Part shown: in pieces, positions 12,001 through 20,500 of the stretch | How the letters are laid out: every line of letters starts with the position of its first letter | How positions within the stretch are numbered: position 1 is the stretch's first letter | Assembly (NCBI RefSeq): GCF_902859855.1 | Contig: NZ_CADIKH010000028.1 | Coordinates: 33,621-97,620, forward strand | Reading direction: 5' to 3' | Source: Paraburkholderia humisilvae | Lineage (GTDB): Bacteria; Pseudomonadota; Gammaproteobacteria; Burkholderiales; Burkholderiaceae | DNA length: 64,000 nucleotides | Notes under the pieces: model-generated | What the model was told of the DNA's origin: nothing | The model's input: only the letters and a program-made list of their open reading frames with translations | Databases searched by the model: none | Translations under genes and position numbers: made by a program

Positions 12001-14529
12001 CTGGCAGTGACCAGCGCCAGAGATGAACTGCCCCGCGCTCAGCATCGTGTACTTGTCCGGATGGATGCTGACGTTCACGCCGCCCGCAAGCGCGAGACTC
12101 GTGCGGCCGTCGCGCAGGTCCTGGCAAGCGAGATGCAGCGCCGTGAGCGACGACGAACACATCGTGTCGAGCGTGAGGCTCGGGCCGTGCAAATTCAGGA
12201 AGTACGACACGCGGTTCGCGATGCTCGCGAGCGTGCCGGAGCGGTTGTACTCGCCGTACATCACGCCGGCGTAAACGCCGACCTGGCCCGGCTCCCGACG
12301 GTCCTGCGGAATCTGCAGGCTGGCACGCGTGTAGCCCGCGTCTTCGATCGCCATCCACGCATGCTGCAGGAACAGGCGCTCCTGTGGGTCGATAGCCGCT
12401 GCGTCGCGTGGCGCGATGCTGAAGAAGCGCGGATCGAAGCGGTCGACGCCCTCGATGAAGCCGCCCCACTTGCTGTAGTGCGCGCCCTCGCGCGCGCGGT
12501 CCTCGCTGTAGTATTCGCGCCAGTCCCAGCGCTCGGCGGGGACTTCGGTGATGCAGTCGCGGCCGTCGCGCAGGTTGCGCCAATAGGCGTCGAGATCGGG
12601 TGCCTGAGGATACCGGCCGCTCAGGCCGATGATCGCGATCGGCTCGTTCGTCTCGTCATCGACCGCACGCGCGGCGCGAATGGCCGTCGACGGCAGTTGC
12701 CGGCGCGCACGACGCGCGCGGCGGCGTCCGATGCCTCGCAACGGCGCTTCTGCCGAGGCCGGCACCGCAGTGGCCGGTTCGATGGACGCATTCGCGGCCG
12801 GCGTCTCGACGGCCGGCGAGATCAGCCGCGCGGCGAGCGTCTGTCCATGCGACTCGATGAAGTAGCCGGCCAGCTCGTCGAGCGTCCGGTATTCGAAGAA
12901 CAGCGTTTTCGCGAGCGTGCCGAACGTTTCCTCGAGCCGGCTCGTCAGGGTCATCGCGACAATCGAGTCGATACCGTACTGCTCGAGCGGCGCGCGCGGG
13001 TCGATGCGCTCGGCGGGCATCTTCAGCACCGACGCGAGCGATGCGCAGAGGAACGCGCGTGTCAGGTCCGGCAAGCCCGGATGTCCGGCCGCCGAAGTCT
13101 TCGGCTCGATCCGCACAGGCGGCACGGGCTGCGTTTGCGGCGCATTCAGCGCGGCACGCATGGAGGTCGCCTCGCCGTGCATCACGAGCAGTTGCGGCCG
13201 GTTCAGCGCGATCGCGCGATGGCATGCGAGCATTCCGGTGCCCGTGATGAGCGAGCGCAGCCCGGTCCGCCGCTGCAGCGCTTCCATGCTGGCGACGTCG
13301 ACATGCATGCCCCCGTCGCGCCAGTGCGGCCACGCGATCGCGAGCGTCTGGCCGCGCCGCTCGCCTGTCGAGGCAAGCCGTGCGCGATGGCGCGCGAATT
13401 GCTCGACGAAACCGTTCGCGGCGGCATAGTCGGCCTGTCCGACGTTACCGGCCCACGACGCGATCGACGAGAACAGCACCATGAAGTCGAGGTCGAGCGT
13501 GCGCGTCGCGGCGTCCAGATTGACGGTGCCGGTGACCTTCGGCGCGAGCACGTCCGCAAACGCCTGCGCCGTCTTCCGGATAATGAATTCGTCGCGTAGC
13601 TGCCCCGCGCTGTGCACGACGCCGTGCAGGCCGCCGTGGTCGCGCACGATCGCGCTCACGAGCGCATCCGTTTGCGCGGCATCGGTCACGTCGAGCGTAC
13701 GAAATTCGACCGTGCCAAGCGCGCGCAGCGCGTCGAGTTCCGTATCGCCGGGCGCGCGGCGGCCGGCAAGGATCACGCGCGCGTGCGCCCGCTGCGCAAG
13801 GATCTGCTGTGCGAACAGCCGCCCGAGCCCGCCGGCGCCGCCGGTAATCAGATAAACGCCCTGCTCGCGAAACCATTCGGGCATGCCGCCGCCGTCGCGC
13901 TCCCGCGCCAGATCGTCGACGATCTGCCAGCGGCGCGCGCGGCGCCCGTCGTCCGCGTAACGGAACACCGTGTCGCCCGCTGTTCGCGATGCGTCGTCGA
14001 TCTGCCGCGCGATCGCTTCCGGCTGCGCGTGCGCGGGGACGAACACGATCTGTCCACGCACCAACGGGGCTTCGAGGCGAGCGGTTTCGAACAGGCCAGC
14101 GAGACCCGTGGCCCATTGCGCGTCATCATCGCCAGCGACGACGAGCTGCATGAGGTGCCGCACTCGCGGCTTCGCGGCGAGCAGCCGCAGCGTGTGCTCG
14201 AACACGGCAAGCGCGAGCCGCGTGTATGCGGCGCCGACGTCACCCTCCGGCCCCGCCGCCAGCACCGTGGACGATTGCACGGCCAGACGCGACGCGACAG
14301 CCCGAGCGCCCCCGTCCGCGAATCCGGTCAGCAGCACGTGCCGCACCTCCTCGGCCGGCGTGATCGGCGCATCGTCGCGCCACGCGTCCGCCGGCGCCCA
14401 TTCCGGCGCCGCGAACCACGTGCTCGCCCGAGCCGCGTCGCGCACGGCGCCGATCCGCTGGAGCGCGTCGTCCTTCGACAGTGCACCCGCAGCCAGTTCC
14501 CGATAGATGCTTTCCAGTTCCTTCTTCAT
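1..14529 (-). CDS. trans-AT polyketide synthase (KR-ACP-KS-ECHx3-ACP-KS-KR-MT-ACP-KS..), 3' end outside window
   Basis: This frame is open from the ATG at 14529 to the left edge without a stop (4843 codons), so the C terminus is missing. The ATG overlaps the stop of the upstream PKS (ATGA), showing translational coupling. Domains, by rough residue: KR 224-470 (GGAGGLG), completing the module begun by the DH of the upstream protein; ACP 484-567 (GIDS); KS 627-1057 (TMCSSS, HGTGT, NIGH all intact); a decayed DH-like region 1227-1490 with no HxxxGxxxxP; two weakly conserved crotonase-like domains about 1575-1790 and 1810-2005; a PksI-like ECH2 2058-2300; ACP 2343-2425 (GLDS with Trp six residues later); KS 2527-2950 (TACSSA); DH-like 3133-3420 lacking the catalytic His; KR 3645-3835 (GGAGGIG); C-methyltransferase 4030-4228 (EIGAGTG); ACP 4282-4365; and a KS from 4423 that is cut at the edge. 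No AT is present. Predicted chemistry is one reduced unit, one beta-branch and one alpha-methyl beta-hydroxy unit; this is inferred from the domains. Confidence 0.95.
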   Translation of the reverse strand, partial: MKKELESIYRELAAGALSKDDALQRIGAVRDAARASTWFAAPEWAPADAWRDDAPITPAEEVRHVLLTGFADGGARAVASRLAVQSSTVLAAGPEGDVGAAYTRLALAVFEHTLRLLAAKPRVRHLMQLVVAGDDDAQWATGLAGLFETARLEAPLVRGQIVFVPAHAQPEAIARQIDDASRTAGDTVFRYADDGRRARRWQIVDDLARERDGGGMPEWFREQGVYLITGGAGGLGRLFAQQILAQRAHARVILAGRRAPGDTELDALRALGTVEFRTLDVTDAAQTDALVSAIVRDHGGLHGVVHSAGQLRDEFIIRKTAQAFADVLAPKVTGTVNLDAATRTLDLDFMVLFSSIASWAGNVGQADYAAANGFVEQFARHRARLASTGERRGQTLAIAWPHWRDGGMHVDVASMEALQRRTGLRSLITGTGMLACHRAIALNRPQLLVMHGEATSMRAALNAPQTQPVPPVRIEPKTSAAGHPGLPDLTRAFLCASLASVLKMPAERIDPRAPLEQYGIDSIVAMTLTSRLEETFGTLAKTLFFEYRTLDELAGYFIESHGQTLAARLISPAVETPAANASIEPATAVPASAEAPLRGIGRRRARRARRQLPSTAIRAARAVDDETNEPIAIIGLSGRYPQAPDLDAYWRNLRDGRDCITEVPAERWDWREYYSEDRAREGAHYSKWGGFIEGVDRFDPRFFSIAPRDAAAIDPQERLFLQHAWMAIEDAGYTRASLQIPQDRREPGQVGVYAGVMYGEYNRSGTLASIANRVSYFLNLHGPSLTLDTMCSSSLTALHLACQDLRDGRTSLALAGGVNVSIHPDKYTMLSAGQFISGAGHCQSFGEGGDGYIPGEGVGVAVLKRLSDAVRDGNHIYGVIRGSALNHGGRTNGYTVPNPHAQAAVIRAALTEAGINPRDVSYIEAHGTGTKLGDPIEIAALTKTFNDGLDPAARRNGFCRIGSAKSNIGHCESAAGIAGVTKVLLQMKHRKIVPSLHSQRLNPYIDFDRTPFVVNQALVDWVQPEHDGRRAPRIAGVSSFGAGGSNAHVIIEEYQALDAVHASDDEAFVAPLSARTAGQLQRRAGDLLTFLRRNDAVDAHSLAWTLQAGREAMEERIAFVADSIANLIAQLDAFVSGVPAPAPYWRGQVKAHDAYPVADPVRQNDIERDITARALAALAQGWVEGLVIDWRRLHASSSIPSLISLPTYPFADERYWIEPTSGSASRTQATLHPLVHANTSDLCEQRYTSRFTGSEPFVETVDGDGYRLLPALLMLEQVRFALVSSGVANDGGDSWEIDALQWGEPVVATPANTLHTAVFAHDGGRVGIEIYGVDAAGDETVHLQAHAQLMASRPDDAIDRSGLRAELTPHAGALPDGIARVYHGGGQWLAEFDSSPQPPSDGAAWGLHPELFRRIGALLDMSSNARVVPVSAAIARIASVCEVGTAVWVRTGADGSVDVDALGAQGKAFMQLRGLRVQLQPCVDASHIEVQPADEEAWPIAGARDRGDARHTAVPIAQTWPALRGKPADIALAPAPAASVAASTATAVTLAKPAVTLVDLAAAGSASGAHASPVALFDLGGGIFRIDIATADLAPAIAPLSHALNLVQGEDGLKVLLLADTSGQGWSGARAVCDALATRRVLATLAAIACPVVVLAPFGAAGAGWLLSVVGDFIVLGDESVYGYTDAASGLFPSAGEDRLMRERFGDVLTDDFLYCAAPSAGRQLRERGWTCRIAPVADAQASALQLANDLAQKPAVALKLLATHLRRGVSAAVDALRADGAERGDAGTIVNDTGAPSADAAAPSLEASGAITAELENGALVIGLGAGLDSFDLSALVAGLNATFERACVLDHCRSIVLTMSAADRLADAVRLAGEGAATALLETLLASPLPLIAACESDAEGLAWLASLACDAAVYRRDAHYGVAGLDALPALEPFAAALGDIRAGAALNMLIGLAGDRLSGDDLRVHSFALRVVEHADVLPRALALAASWQRWPLARVRAWKRAQAARVRTSIDEACAVAFDDSTASAETSDASNATVRAPTMLADDEPVTVPLRSAVVTAVAHPDGVVVVTMHDRDGRNMFTPALIDGINEAFAHAGSNPACKAVVVTGFDSYFATGGTRDTLIAIQEGRARFTDERVFQLPMDCPVPVIAALQGHAIGGGWSFGMFADLAVLADESHYVSPYMNYGFTPGAGSTLVFPRRIGLDLARETLLTGAETSGAGLRARGVALPVLPRRDVAAHALALAQRIARQPRSRLVRLKHRFTDAARRVREDVYACELGMHEATFVRDAQTLARIETYFADGALAPVRATSPAPAFEPRPAVASALASNADTAHVPAAAGDMLAGVIDTLRTLLAQELHLQASEIDEHAQFVSLGLDSISGVTWVRRINERYRIDLEATRIYSHPTLARIGGIVLDAAREAGTAGAVDAGTRASAAPPQTTPLAPSARIAPAAPAAVTPLAAAHAVVVRNAALPARAALTSMRRAVRTPRIDAHGQPASTSGQRASQSSQTVQVQTAPPAPQPIAVIGMAGEFPKARDVDAFWRNLAAGLDCIEEVPEARWRLRDYFQPGAPAAGKTYSRWLGALDGYDQFDPLFFNISPTEAECMDPQQRLFLRSAWHCMEDAGYSAKALAGSACGVYVGCGPSDYHQGADDARLSAQGFTGAATSILAARIAYFLDLHGPCVSIDTACSSALVALANACDSLNAGHCDAALAGGVYVMGGPSMHVMTAQAGMLSPDGRCYTFDQRANGFVPGEAVGVLMLKRLDDAERDGDRILAVLRGWGVNQDGKTNGITAPNEDAQSQLLQSVYRRFGIDPDAIDLIEAHGTGTKLGDPIEVAGLKAAYAPFTRRAGYCALGSVKSNIGHCLTAAGAAGVIKLVQALRHRQLPPTLHYRTCNEHIRLDNSPFYVNDRLAPWTVEAGRARVAAISSFGFSGTNAHIVLGEYTAHAHAAAAPGVLDPAGRTAVPLSARTSEQLRQKARDLLAFLREANERGETPDLTEIAYTLQTGRDAMDARAGFLIASTVELAERLDQYLTGGTLPDGVYEGQVREYRDSIRIFSEDAEVRAALTAKWLVQRRLNKLLELWVKGLDFDWRELYGETAPRRVALPGYPFAAERYWIAHAPVRKGAARTELHPLVHRNVSVLSGQRYRSHFGSDAFWVGLRAGGAHEMTPAALLEMARYALADATADATADLGSTAMQTLREVRWIRSVASPFATGAAVELTVDLVARDDGCIDIEIVAAGTGETESQPLARAVAWLEQTQPRRRFDTDALSARCTRGRLDADGAYARLAGAELEIGPSLRTLGTLEFGDGECLVTFDERADQHESVRGCALPPGMVDAAWQAGCLAAFDEHASYALCLPDRLDSLTLAPDHAPVRHAWVTRSAAAEGIAFDIDLLDPQGFVVAELRGLTLAPVSADIGLTIAAPVWDCVEGVVEPHPASSDARVVVIGANAPRHVAALSSCFQQAIFVDANEHTPIDDIANTLNRMQFARLIWIVDGPGNPGLTDESLVADQKRGLTFALRIARALVDAGYESRPLAWDWITFGAVAMPPADLADPTHAGLQGLCGSFADTYAHWALRLCDLPAPAPTEAIAALAAPPAATRGNVFAWRDGEWFGQRLVAVRAALPAANAPSPYRTDGVYVVIGGAGGIGEVWTRHALTQGAAAVVWIGRRPLDAALSARIERAAVNGTRPEYVQADAGDRVALEAAYRQIKARHGAIHGVVHSAVGAFDQSLKTVSETDFREILRAKIDVSVRIAQVFANEALDFALFFSSNASFVHGAGMGGYSAGCTFKDAYALQLNRLWPGVAKVVNWGYWSVGAGVAMSDAMKTFFEVSGYQPLDPVQAMRALDALLAGPFRQWSITKLAPDAALRLASGDEFLRVYDGRDANAVPAALLPDLERVPAPTAFKRLQGGAGQPMEPLLVRLLGAITAATPRHVPSQSRWLAESRKIAAALGQHGAPSLDAAWRAWDDALPGWLADAGQRALVHLVDRCMRALPEILSGARKATDVIFPGASLELVEQVYKTDSHSLAFNESLRETLVAALRARIDAEPGVRLRLFEIGAGTGATSAGILERLGEYRDHIAEYCYTDLSKAFLFHADTTYAPNAPFLRTRLFDVERPLEGQGIDAGAYDFVIAANVIHATRHIRRTLRNTKALLRRGGMLLMNEISGHSICGHVTFGLLEGWWLNQDETLRIPGSPGLEPQVWKRVLGAEGFAPVWLPHPQTHALGQQIIVALSDGIVRQRIAEPPAPVAVPAAPPRASAATAAPARSSTSIHASAVELCKRLIGKALKLESTQIDAHEPLERYGIDSIVIGLVNQQLQQHFGDVSSTLLFEFRTVDALAAHLVVTRREQLAALFGEVEPAGAPVAVCAPASARPAGGSVRAPLRAGPAGARQASRATSSSTAVAIGPRRSERGPIAIVGISGVYPGAADLDTFWRNLRDGHDAIVEIPARRWALDGFYEPDEQTAVDAGRSYSKWGGFVDSFAEFDCLFFGIPPREALNMDPQERMFMQGAWHALENAGYTRATLRDAYHRRVGIFAGITRVGYNLHRPLPGDAAKFWPRTSFASVANRLSYFLDVNGPSLPVDTMCSSSLTAIHEACEHIHNGDCDLALAGGVNLYLHPTSYIDMSSQHMLAPDGRCKSFGAGGNGFVPGEGVGVVLLRPLARAIDDGDTIHGVIRATQVNHGGKTNGYTIPNPVAQAELVRMAIDKAGISAREISYVEAHGTGTELGDPIEISGLQQAFAPDTADTGFCAIGSVKSNIGHLEAAAGIAALTKVLLQFRHGQIAPSLHAQDVNSHIPFERTPFSVSQRLADWTPPVIDGVARPRIAGISS

Positions 14530-17500
14530 GACTGCAACCTCGTCAATTCCGCCGCTTGGTCAAACGAAAGATTGTTGTTAAGGACGCGTTCGAGGATCGG
14601 CAGCAGGTCCGCGTCGCGCTGCCTGGTGCTGCTCGCCATCGGCCGCGACGAAAAACCCCGCATCCGCGCGCATACCGTGCCGTCGCTGTCGCAAAGGTCG
14701 ATATCGATCTTCACGAGCGCGTCCGGCAGCGGCGCATTGCCGGCCGTGTAACGGACCCACGCGACCATCCTGGACCCGCACCGCGAGATCACGTCGAGCG
14801 CCTCGAGCGCGAACGGCAAGACCGGGCGGCTGCCGCCCGCCATCGCGAGCGCGATCGTGCCCTGCAGCGCGCCGTCAACGACGCCGGGATGCAGCACGCA
14901 GTCGCGCAGCGTTTCGTCCGTCGGCATCCGCAGCTCGACGAGCGCCTCGCCGTTGCCCTGATGCAGCGCGACGACGCTCCGGTACGCGGGACCGTAGTCG
15001 AGGCCCAGTTCCGCAAAACGCGCGTACAGCGAGGCCGGTTCGAGCCCCTCGCCGCGCATCCGCTCGCGCAGCCCCACGAGATCGAGCGGCTGCGGCGCGG
15101 GCTCGTGCGCCGCGAAGCATTGCCCATGACAATGCACAGTGGTGCTGCCGTCGTCGGCGACACTCTCGACCTGGAAGCCGAGGCTGTCGCCACCGATGTC
15201 GTCCTCGTCGTAGAGATCGATCGTCACGCTGCGCTCGCTGCTGACTGCGAGCGGCTGCTCCCAGACGACGTGGCGCAGTTGCACGCACAGTCCGTCGAGC
15301 CCGCCCGGCATCGCATCGGCGAGCGCCGCGCGCACCATCTCCAGATACGCAGCCGCCGCCAGCACCGGCGCGCCGTTCACGCGATGCTCGGCGAGCACAC
15401 GTTCGCGGCCGCCAAAGCAGCTCGTGTAGCGTTGCCCGTCGAGATCGGAGCTGTTCCGGTGCAGCAGCGGATGCAGCACCGTGCCGGCGGGCGCGGCCGC
15501 GCCGCGCCGCGGCTGTTCCTCGCCGCTCGCCCAGCAGCGTTCGCGCGCGAACGGATAGGTCGGCAGCGCCAGCCGGCGCGGCCGATCGTCCGCGTACAGC
15601 GCCTGCCAGTCGACCTCGACGCCGCGCACCCACAGGTTCATCAGCTTCGGGAAGTTGCGGTGCACGAGCCAGTCGCCGACAAGGCGGCGCAGGTCGTCAT
15701 CCGCGAAGAGATCCTGGGCGTCCGCGTCGCGCGTCGCCGGCCCGTGATGGATGCCCGCCTCGCCTCGCGCGCCGTCGAGATACATGCGCAACTGGCCGGC
15801 GAGCTGTCCGGCCGACGCAGCGACGAAGCCCGCCCGGTACGTCATCGCATCGCGGCCGACCTGCAGCGTGTACGCGACGCGTTCGAGGTCCACGGCCTCC
15901 TTCGCATCGCTCAGGTACGCCAGCAACGCGGCGACCTTCTCGCGAAGCTGCGCCTCGCCGCGTGCCGACAGCGGCAGCGCGTGAGGCGCCGCCGTTGCGG
16001 CGGGCATCCGCCGCGGCACGTCGCCCGTGCCTGCATGCCCGGCGATCACAACATGTGCGTTCGTGCCGCTGAAACCGAACGAGCTGACCGCCGCGCGCCG
16101 TGCGCCGTCGCTGTCCCAGTCACGCAGTTCGGTGTTGACGAAGAACGGCGACGCCGCCAGCTCGATGTGCGGATTCGGCGTCCGGTAGTGGATCGACGGC
16201 GCCAGCTTGCCGTGCCGGATCGAGAGCAGCACCTTGATGATCCCGGCGATGCCGGCTGCGAAGCCCGCATGGCCGATGTTGCCTTTCACGGAGCCGAGCG
16301 CGCACTGGCCTTCGGCAGCGCCGTGCGCGCCGAAGGCGGCGACGAGCGCGGCGACCTCGATCGGGTCGCCAAGCGGCGTGCCGGTGCCGTGCGCCTCGAC
16401 GTACTGGATGCGGCGCGCATCGACGCCGAAACGGCCGTACACCTCGCGCAGCAACCGTTCCTGCGCGGTCGAGCTCGGCGCGGTGATCCCGTTGGTCCGG
16501 CCGTCCTGATTCGTGCCCGACGCCTCGATCACGCCGAGGATCTCGTCGTTGTCGGCGAGCGCGTTCGACAGCGACTTCAACAGCAGCACGCCGCAGCCCT
16601 CCGAAAACACGATGCCATTCGCACTTGAGTCGAACGGCGCGCAGCGGCCGTCTGGCGAGAGCATGCCGACCTGCGAGGTCAGGATGTGGCCAAGCGGCGT
16701 CGCGAGCACGTTCACGCCACCGGTCAGCGCGATCTCGTTTTCGCCGTTGCGGATGCTCTCGCAGGCGAGATGCAGCGCAACCATCGACGACGAACACGCG
16801 GTATCGACGGCGACGGCCGGCCCCTTCAGGTTCAGCAGGTACGCGATGCGCGCAGCGAGGATCGCGCTCGAGGTGCCCATGAACGCGGCCCCCGCCGTGT
16901 CCTGGCCTGCATGGCGCAGCACGCGTGCATAGTCGCCGTTCGCGCAGCCGACGTAGACGCCGCATGCGCTGCCCGACAGCGCTCCGGGCGCGTAACCGGC
17001 GTTCTCGATCGCCTTCCAGCATTCCTCGAGAAAAATCCGCTGCTGTGGATCGATCAGTTCGGCCTCGGCGGGCGAGATGCCGAAGAACAGTGGATCGAAC
17101 GCGTCGATCCGGTCTAGCAGCCCCGCCCATCTCGAATACGAAGTGCCGGCATGGCGCGGATCGGTATGGAACCAGTCGGCGTCGTGGGGCCAGCGTTCAG
17201 CGGGTATCTCGCTCACGCAGTCAATGCCCCCCGCGAGATTGCGCCAGAACGCATCGGCGTCGGGGCTCTGCGGGAAGCGGCAGGCCATGCCGATCACCGC
17301 GACCTTGCCGGCTTCGGTGCCGCGGCGGCGAGCCGGCGCGGCTTGAAGCGCGGTCTGCGGTGCGTCGTGACGCGGCGCCGATTGCGCGCGCAGCGTGTGT
17401 TCGGCGACGCGGCGCAGGCTGATCGCCTCGACGCTCAGCGCGAGCATGCCGGTTTCGTCGACGAGTTCGAAATCGAACTCGGCGACGTCACGTTCGAGCG

Positions 17501-20500
17501 CGCGCACGCGCGCGTCGCAGCGATACGCGCGGCCGTCAAGCGGACGGTGCGCGACGATCGCGCCGATCCGATGCGGCAGGAACTGGTCTCCGCTTGCGCC
17601 GTAGCGCGTGCCGATCAGCCAGGCCGCATGGTTGATCACTGTGCAGAGCCCGCCGTAAAGCGGGAACGGACCGATCAGGAACGCTCGCGCGTACGTGGCC
17701 GGACGGATGTCGGCGCTCGCGTGCGAAGCTCCGAACGCCAGCGATTCGAGCGGCGCGTAGAAGCTGCCGGTGTTGGTCGGGATCTCGGCGCGGGCGAGCC
17801 TCTGTTCGATCTCAAACGTCGCGGGCGCCACATGGCGCGGCGGCTCGTTCCCGTCGCCAGGCGCGGCCACGATGAAGCCCTGCATGTGCAGCCGCTCGCC
17901 GCAGCGGTCAGTCGACGGGCCGGACCGGACGAAGAATTGCAGCGCGTCGCCGTTGCGCCGGAACACGACCTGGACGTGGCAGTCCTCGCCCTTCCTGCCG
18001 AGCAGCGGGCTGACGATACTGATGTGTTCGATGCGTACCGAGCCGGCGTCGAAATACGTGCGGAACGCGCTGTAAGCCAGTTCGATATAGGCGTCCGTTG
18101 GCAACAGATGCTCGCCGAACACGACGTGCTCGCGCAGACTGACGTCCGATTCCGGGCTCAGGCGGAAACGCACGGCGCATTCGCCGTCAGCATCGAAATC
18201 ACCGTCGTAAGCGGCGCCGTAGTAGGCCAGATCGCAGTACGGGCTCGTATCCTTCGGTGCGAACGCGATGGCCCCCGATGCCGCGCGACGGCCTGATGCA
18301 GGCGCAGCAGGCAGTTGACCCGCGATGAACGCCGCGAGCGCCTCGACGTTCGGATAGTCGTAAATTCGCATCGCCGTCAGCGCGAGTGGGTATTGACTGT
18401 TCAGCGCGTTCACCCATTCGACGCCGATGATCGAATCGAGCCCGAGTTCGGTGAACGACCTTTTCACGTCGATGTCGGCGGGCTGCATCAGCAATGCCTG
18501 CGCGAGACTCACGCGCAGGTGCTGTTTCACCGTTTCGATTGACCGCGCCGCAGGGTCCCGCGTACTGCCGGTTGCCGCGCGCGACGCTTGCGGGCGTGGC
18601 GCCGGCGTTGCGCTCACCCCGCCCTGGCCCTCGCGAGCCGCCGGGCCCACGCGTTCCGCGAGCATCGCGTGAAGATGCGCGGCCAGCGAGTCAAGCGTGG
18701 GATAGTCGTAGACGTGGGTCGCCGCGAGCTGGACCTCGAGCTGCGCGTTGATCGCCTTCACCCACTCGACGCCGAGAATCGAATCGAGGCCGAGTTCGAT
18801 AAACGGCTTGTCGATTGCGATGTCGAGTGCGTTGACCAGCAGCACTTCGGCGAGGCTCGTGCGCAAATGCTCGCGCAGCGACGCGATCGACATGACCGGG
18901 ACCGTATCGGCGGTCATCGAAGCCGGTGCGCCGGCGGGCGCAGACACAAAGGCCGACGCGGCTTCCGACGCGTCCGGACCGCTCTGATCGATATCGACGC
19001 CCGCGCCGTTCGCGGCCGGCCTCAAGTCGCCGGGCGCGCCACGCGGCGCGTCGTCGGCCGACAGCCAGTGGCGCTCACGCGCGAACGGATAGAGCGGCAG
19101 CCCGATCCGGCGCGGTGCGCCGTCCGGATAGAAGCGCACCCAGTCTAAATCGAGCCCCTTCGACCAGAGGTCTGCGAGCCTCGACAGCGCGCGCTGCGTG
19201 ATCCACTTGCCGATCATCGCGCGGAAGTCGGCATCGTCGTTCAGCTCGCGCAGCGTATCGCGGTTCGCGGCTACGTCGCCGCGATGGATGCGGGCCGACG
19301 AGCCGTTGCCGCCGTCCTTGTGCGCGACAAACGTGGCGAGCTTCGCGCGCAGATCGTCGCGCGACGACGCGATGATCGCGACGCGTTCGCTCATCGGCTC
19401 GCGTCCCGTCTGCAAGGTATGAGCGACGCGCGTGAAATCACCGTCCCTCGCCGGCTCAGTGTCGAGCCACTCGAGCAGATCGCGAGCCTTTTGCACGAGC
19501 GCGGCGGGCGTGCTCGCGGACAGGGGCACGAGTGCATCCTCGCGCGGCGCCGCGTGGTCTGCGCGGCCGCGATACTCGGCGATGACCGCGTGCGCGTTCG
19601 TGCCGCTGAAGCCGAATGAATTGATCGCGGCGCGGCGCGGCGCATCGCCGTCGGCCGGCCACGGGCGCAACGTGTCGTTCACGTAGAACGGGGAATCCTG
19701 CAGGCGGATATGGCGGTTGAGCTGGCGAAAATGCGCGGCCGGCGGCAGTTGCCGTTGCCCGATCGCAAGCAGTGCCTTGATGAAGCCCGACACGCCGGCC
19801 GCCGACAGGCAGTGCCCGATGTTGCTCTTCACTGAGCCAATCGCGCAGTAGTTCGTGCGCCGCGTATGCTTCGCGAACGATGCCTTCAACGCGGCCACCT
19901 CGATCGGATCGCCGAGCGCGGTGCCCGTGCCGTGCGCCTCGACAAGTCCGATGCTGGCCGGATCAATGCCGAACCGCTCGTAGACCTCCTGCTGCAGCCG
20001 CGCCTGAGCCTCGGCGTTCGGCGCGGTGATGCCGTTCGTCCTGCCGTCCTGGTTGACGCCCCAGCCCTGCACGACGCCGTAGATGCAGTCGCCGTCGCGC
20101 TCCGCATCGGCGAGACGCTTGAGCACGACGACGCCGACCCCCTCGCCGAGCGCGATGCCGTCCGCGCGGTCGTCGAACGTGTAGCAGCGGCCGTGCGGCG
20201 ACAGCATGCCCATCTGCGAAGTCATGATGTGCATCGCCGGGCCGGACAGGACGGTGACGCCGCCCGCGAGGGCGAGATCGCTGGCGCCGGCGACGAGGCT
20301 GTCGCACGCGTTGGCGATCGCGACGAGCGACGACGAGCACGCGGTGTCGATCGCGAGACTTGGCCCCTGCAGGTCGAGCAGGTACGCGATGCGCGCCGCG
20401 AGAATCGACGGCGCGGAGCCGGTGAAGCCAGGGCCGCTCAGTTGCTCGCGCGGCGAGAGCTGGTGATAGTCGCCCGCTGCGCAGCCGACGAACACGCCGC

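Noticed and set aside
11230..13599. 789-codon plus-strand frame, and similar ones at 14556-16628 and 26712-28856
   Set aside because: All mirror conserved KS, KR and DH regions of the minus-strand PKS genes and have no independent start signals or motifs.
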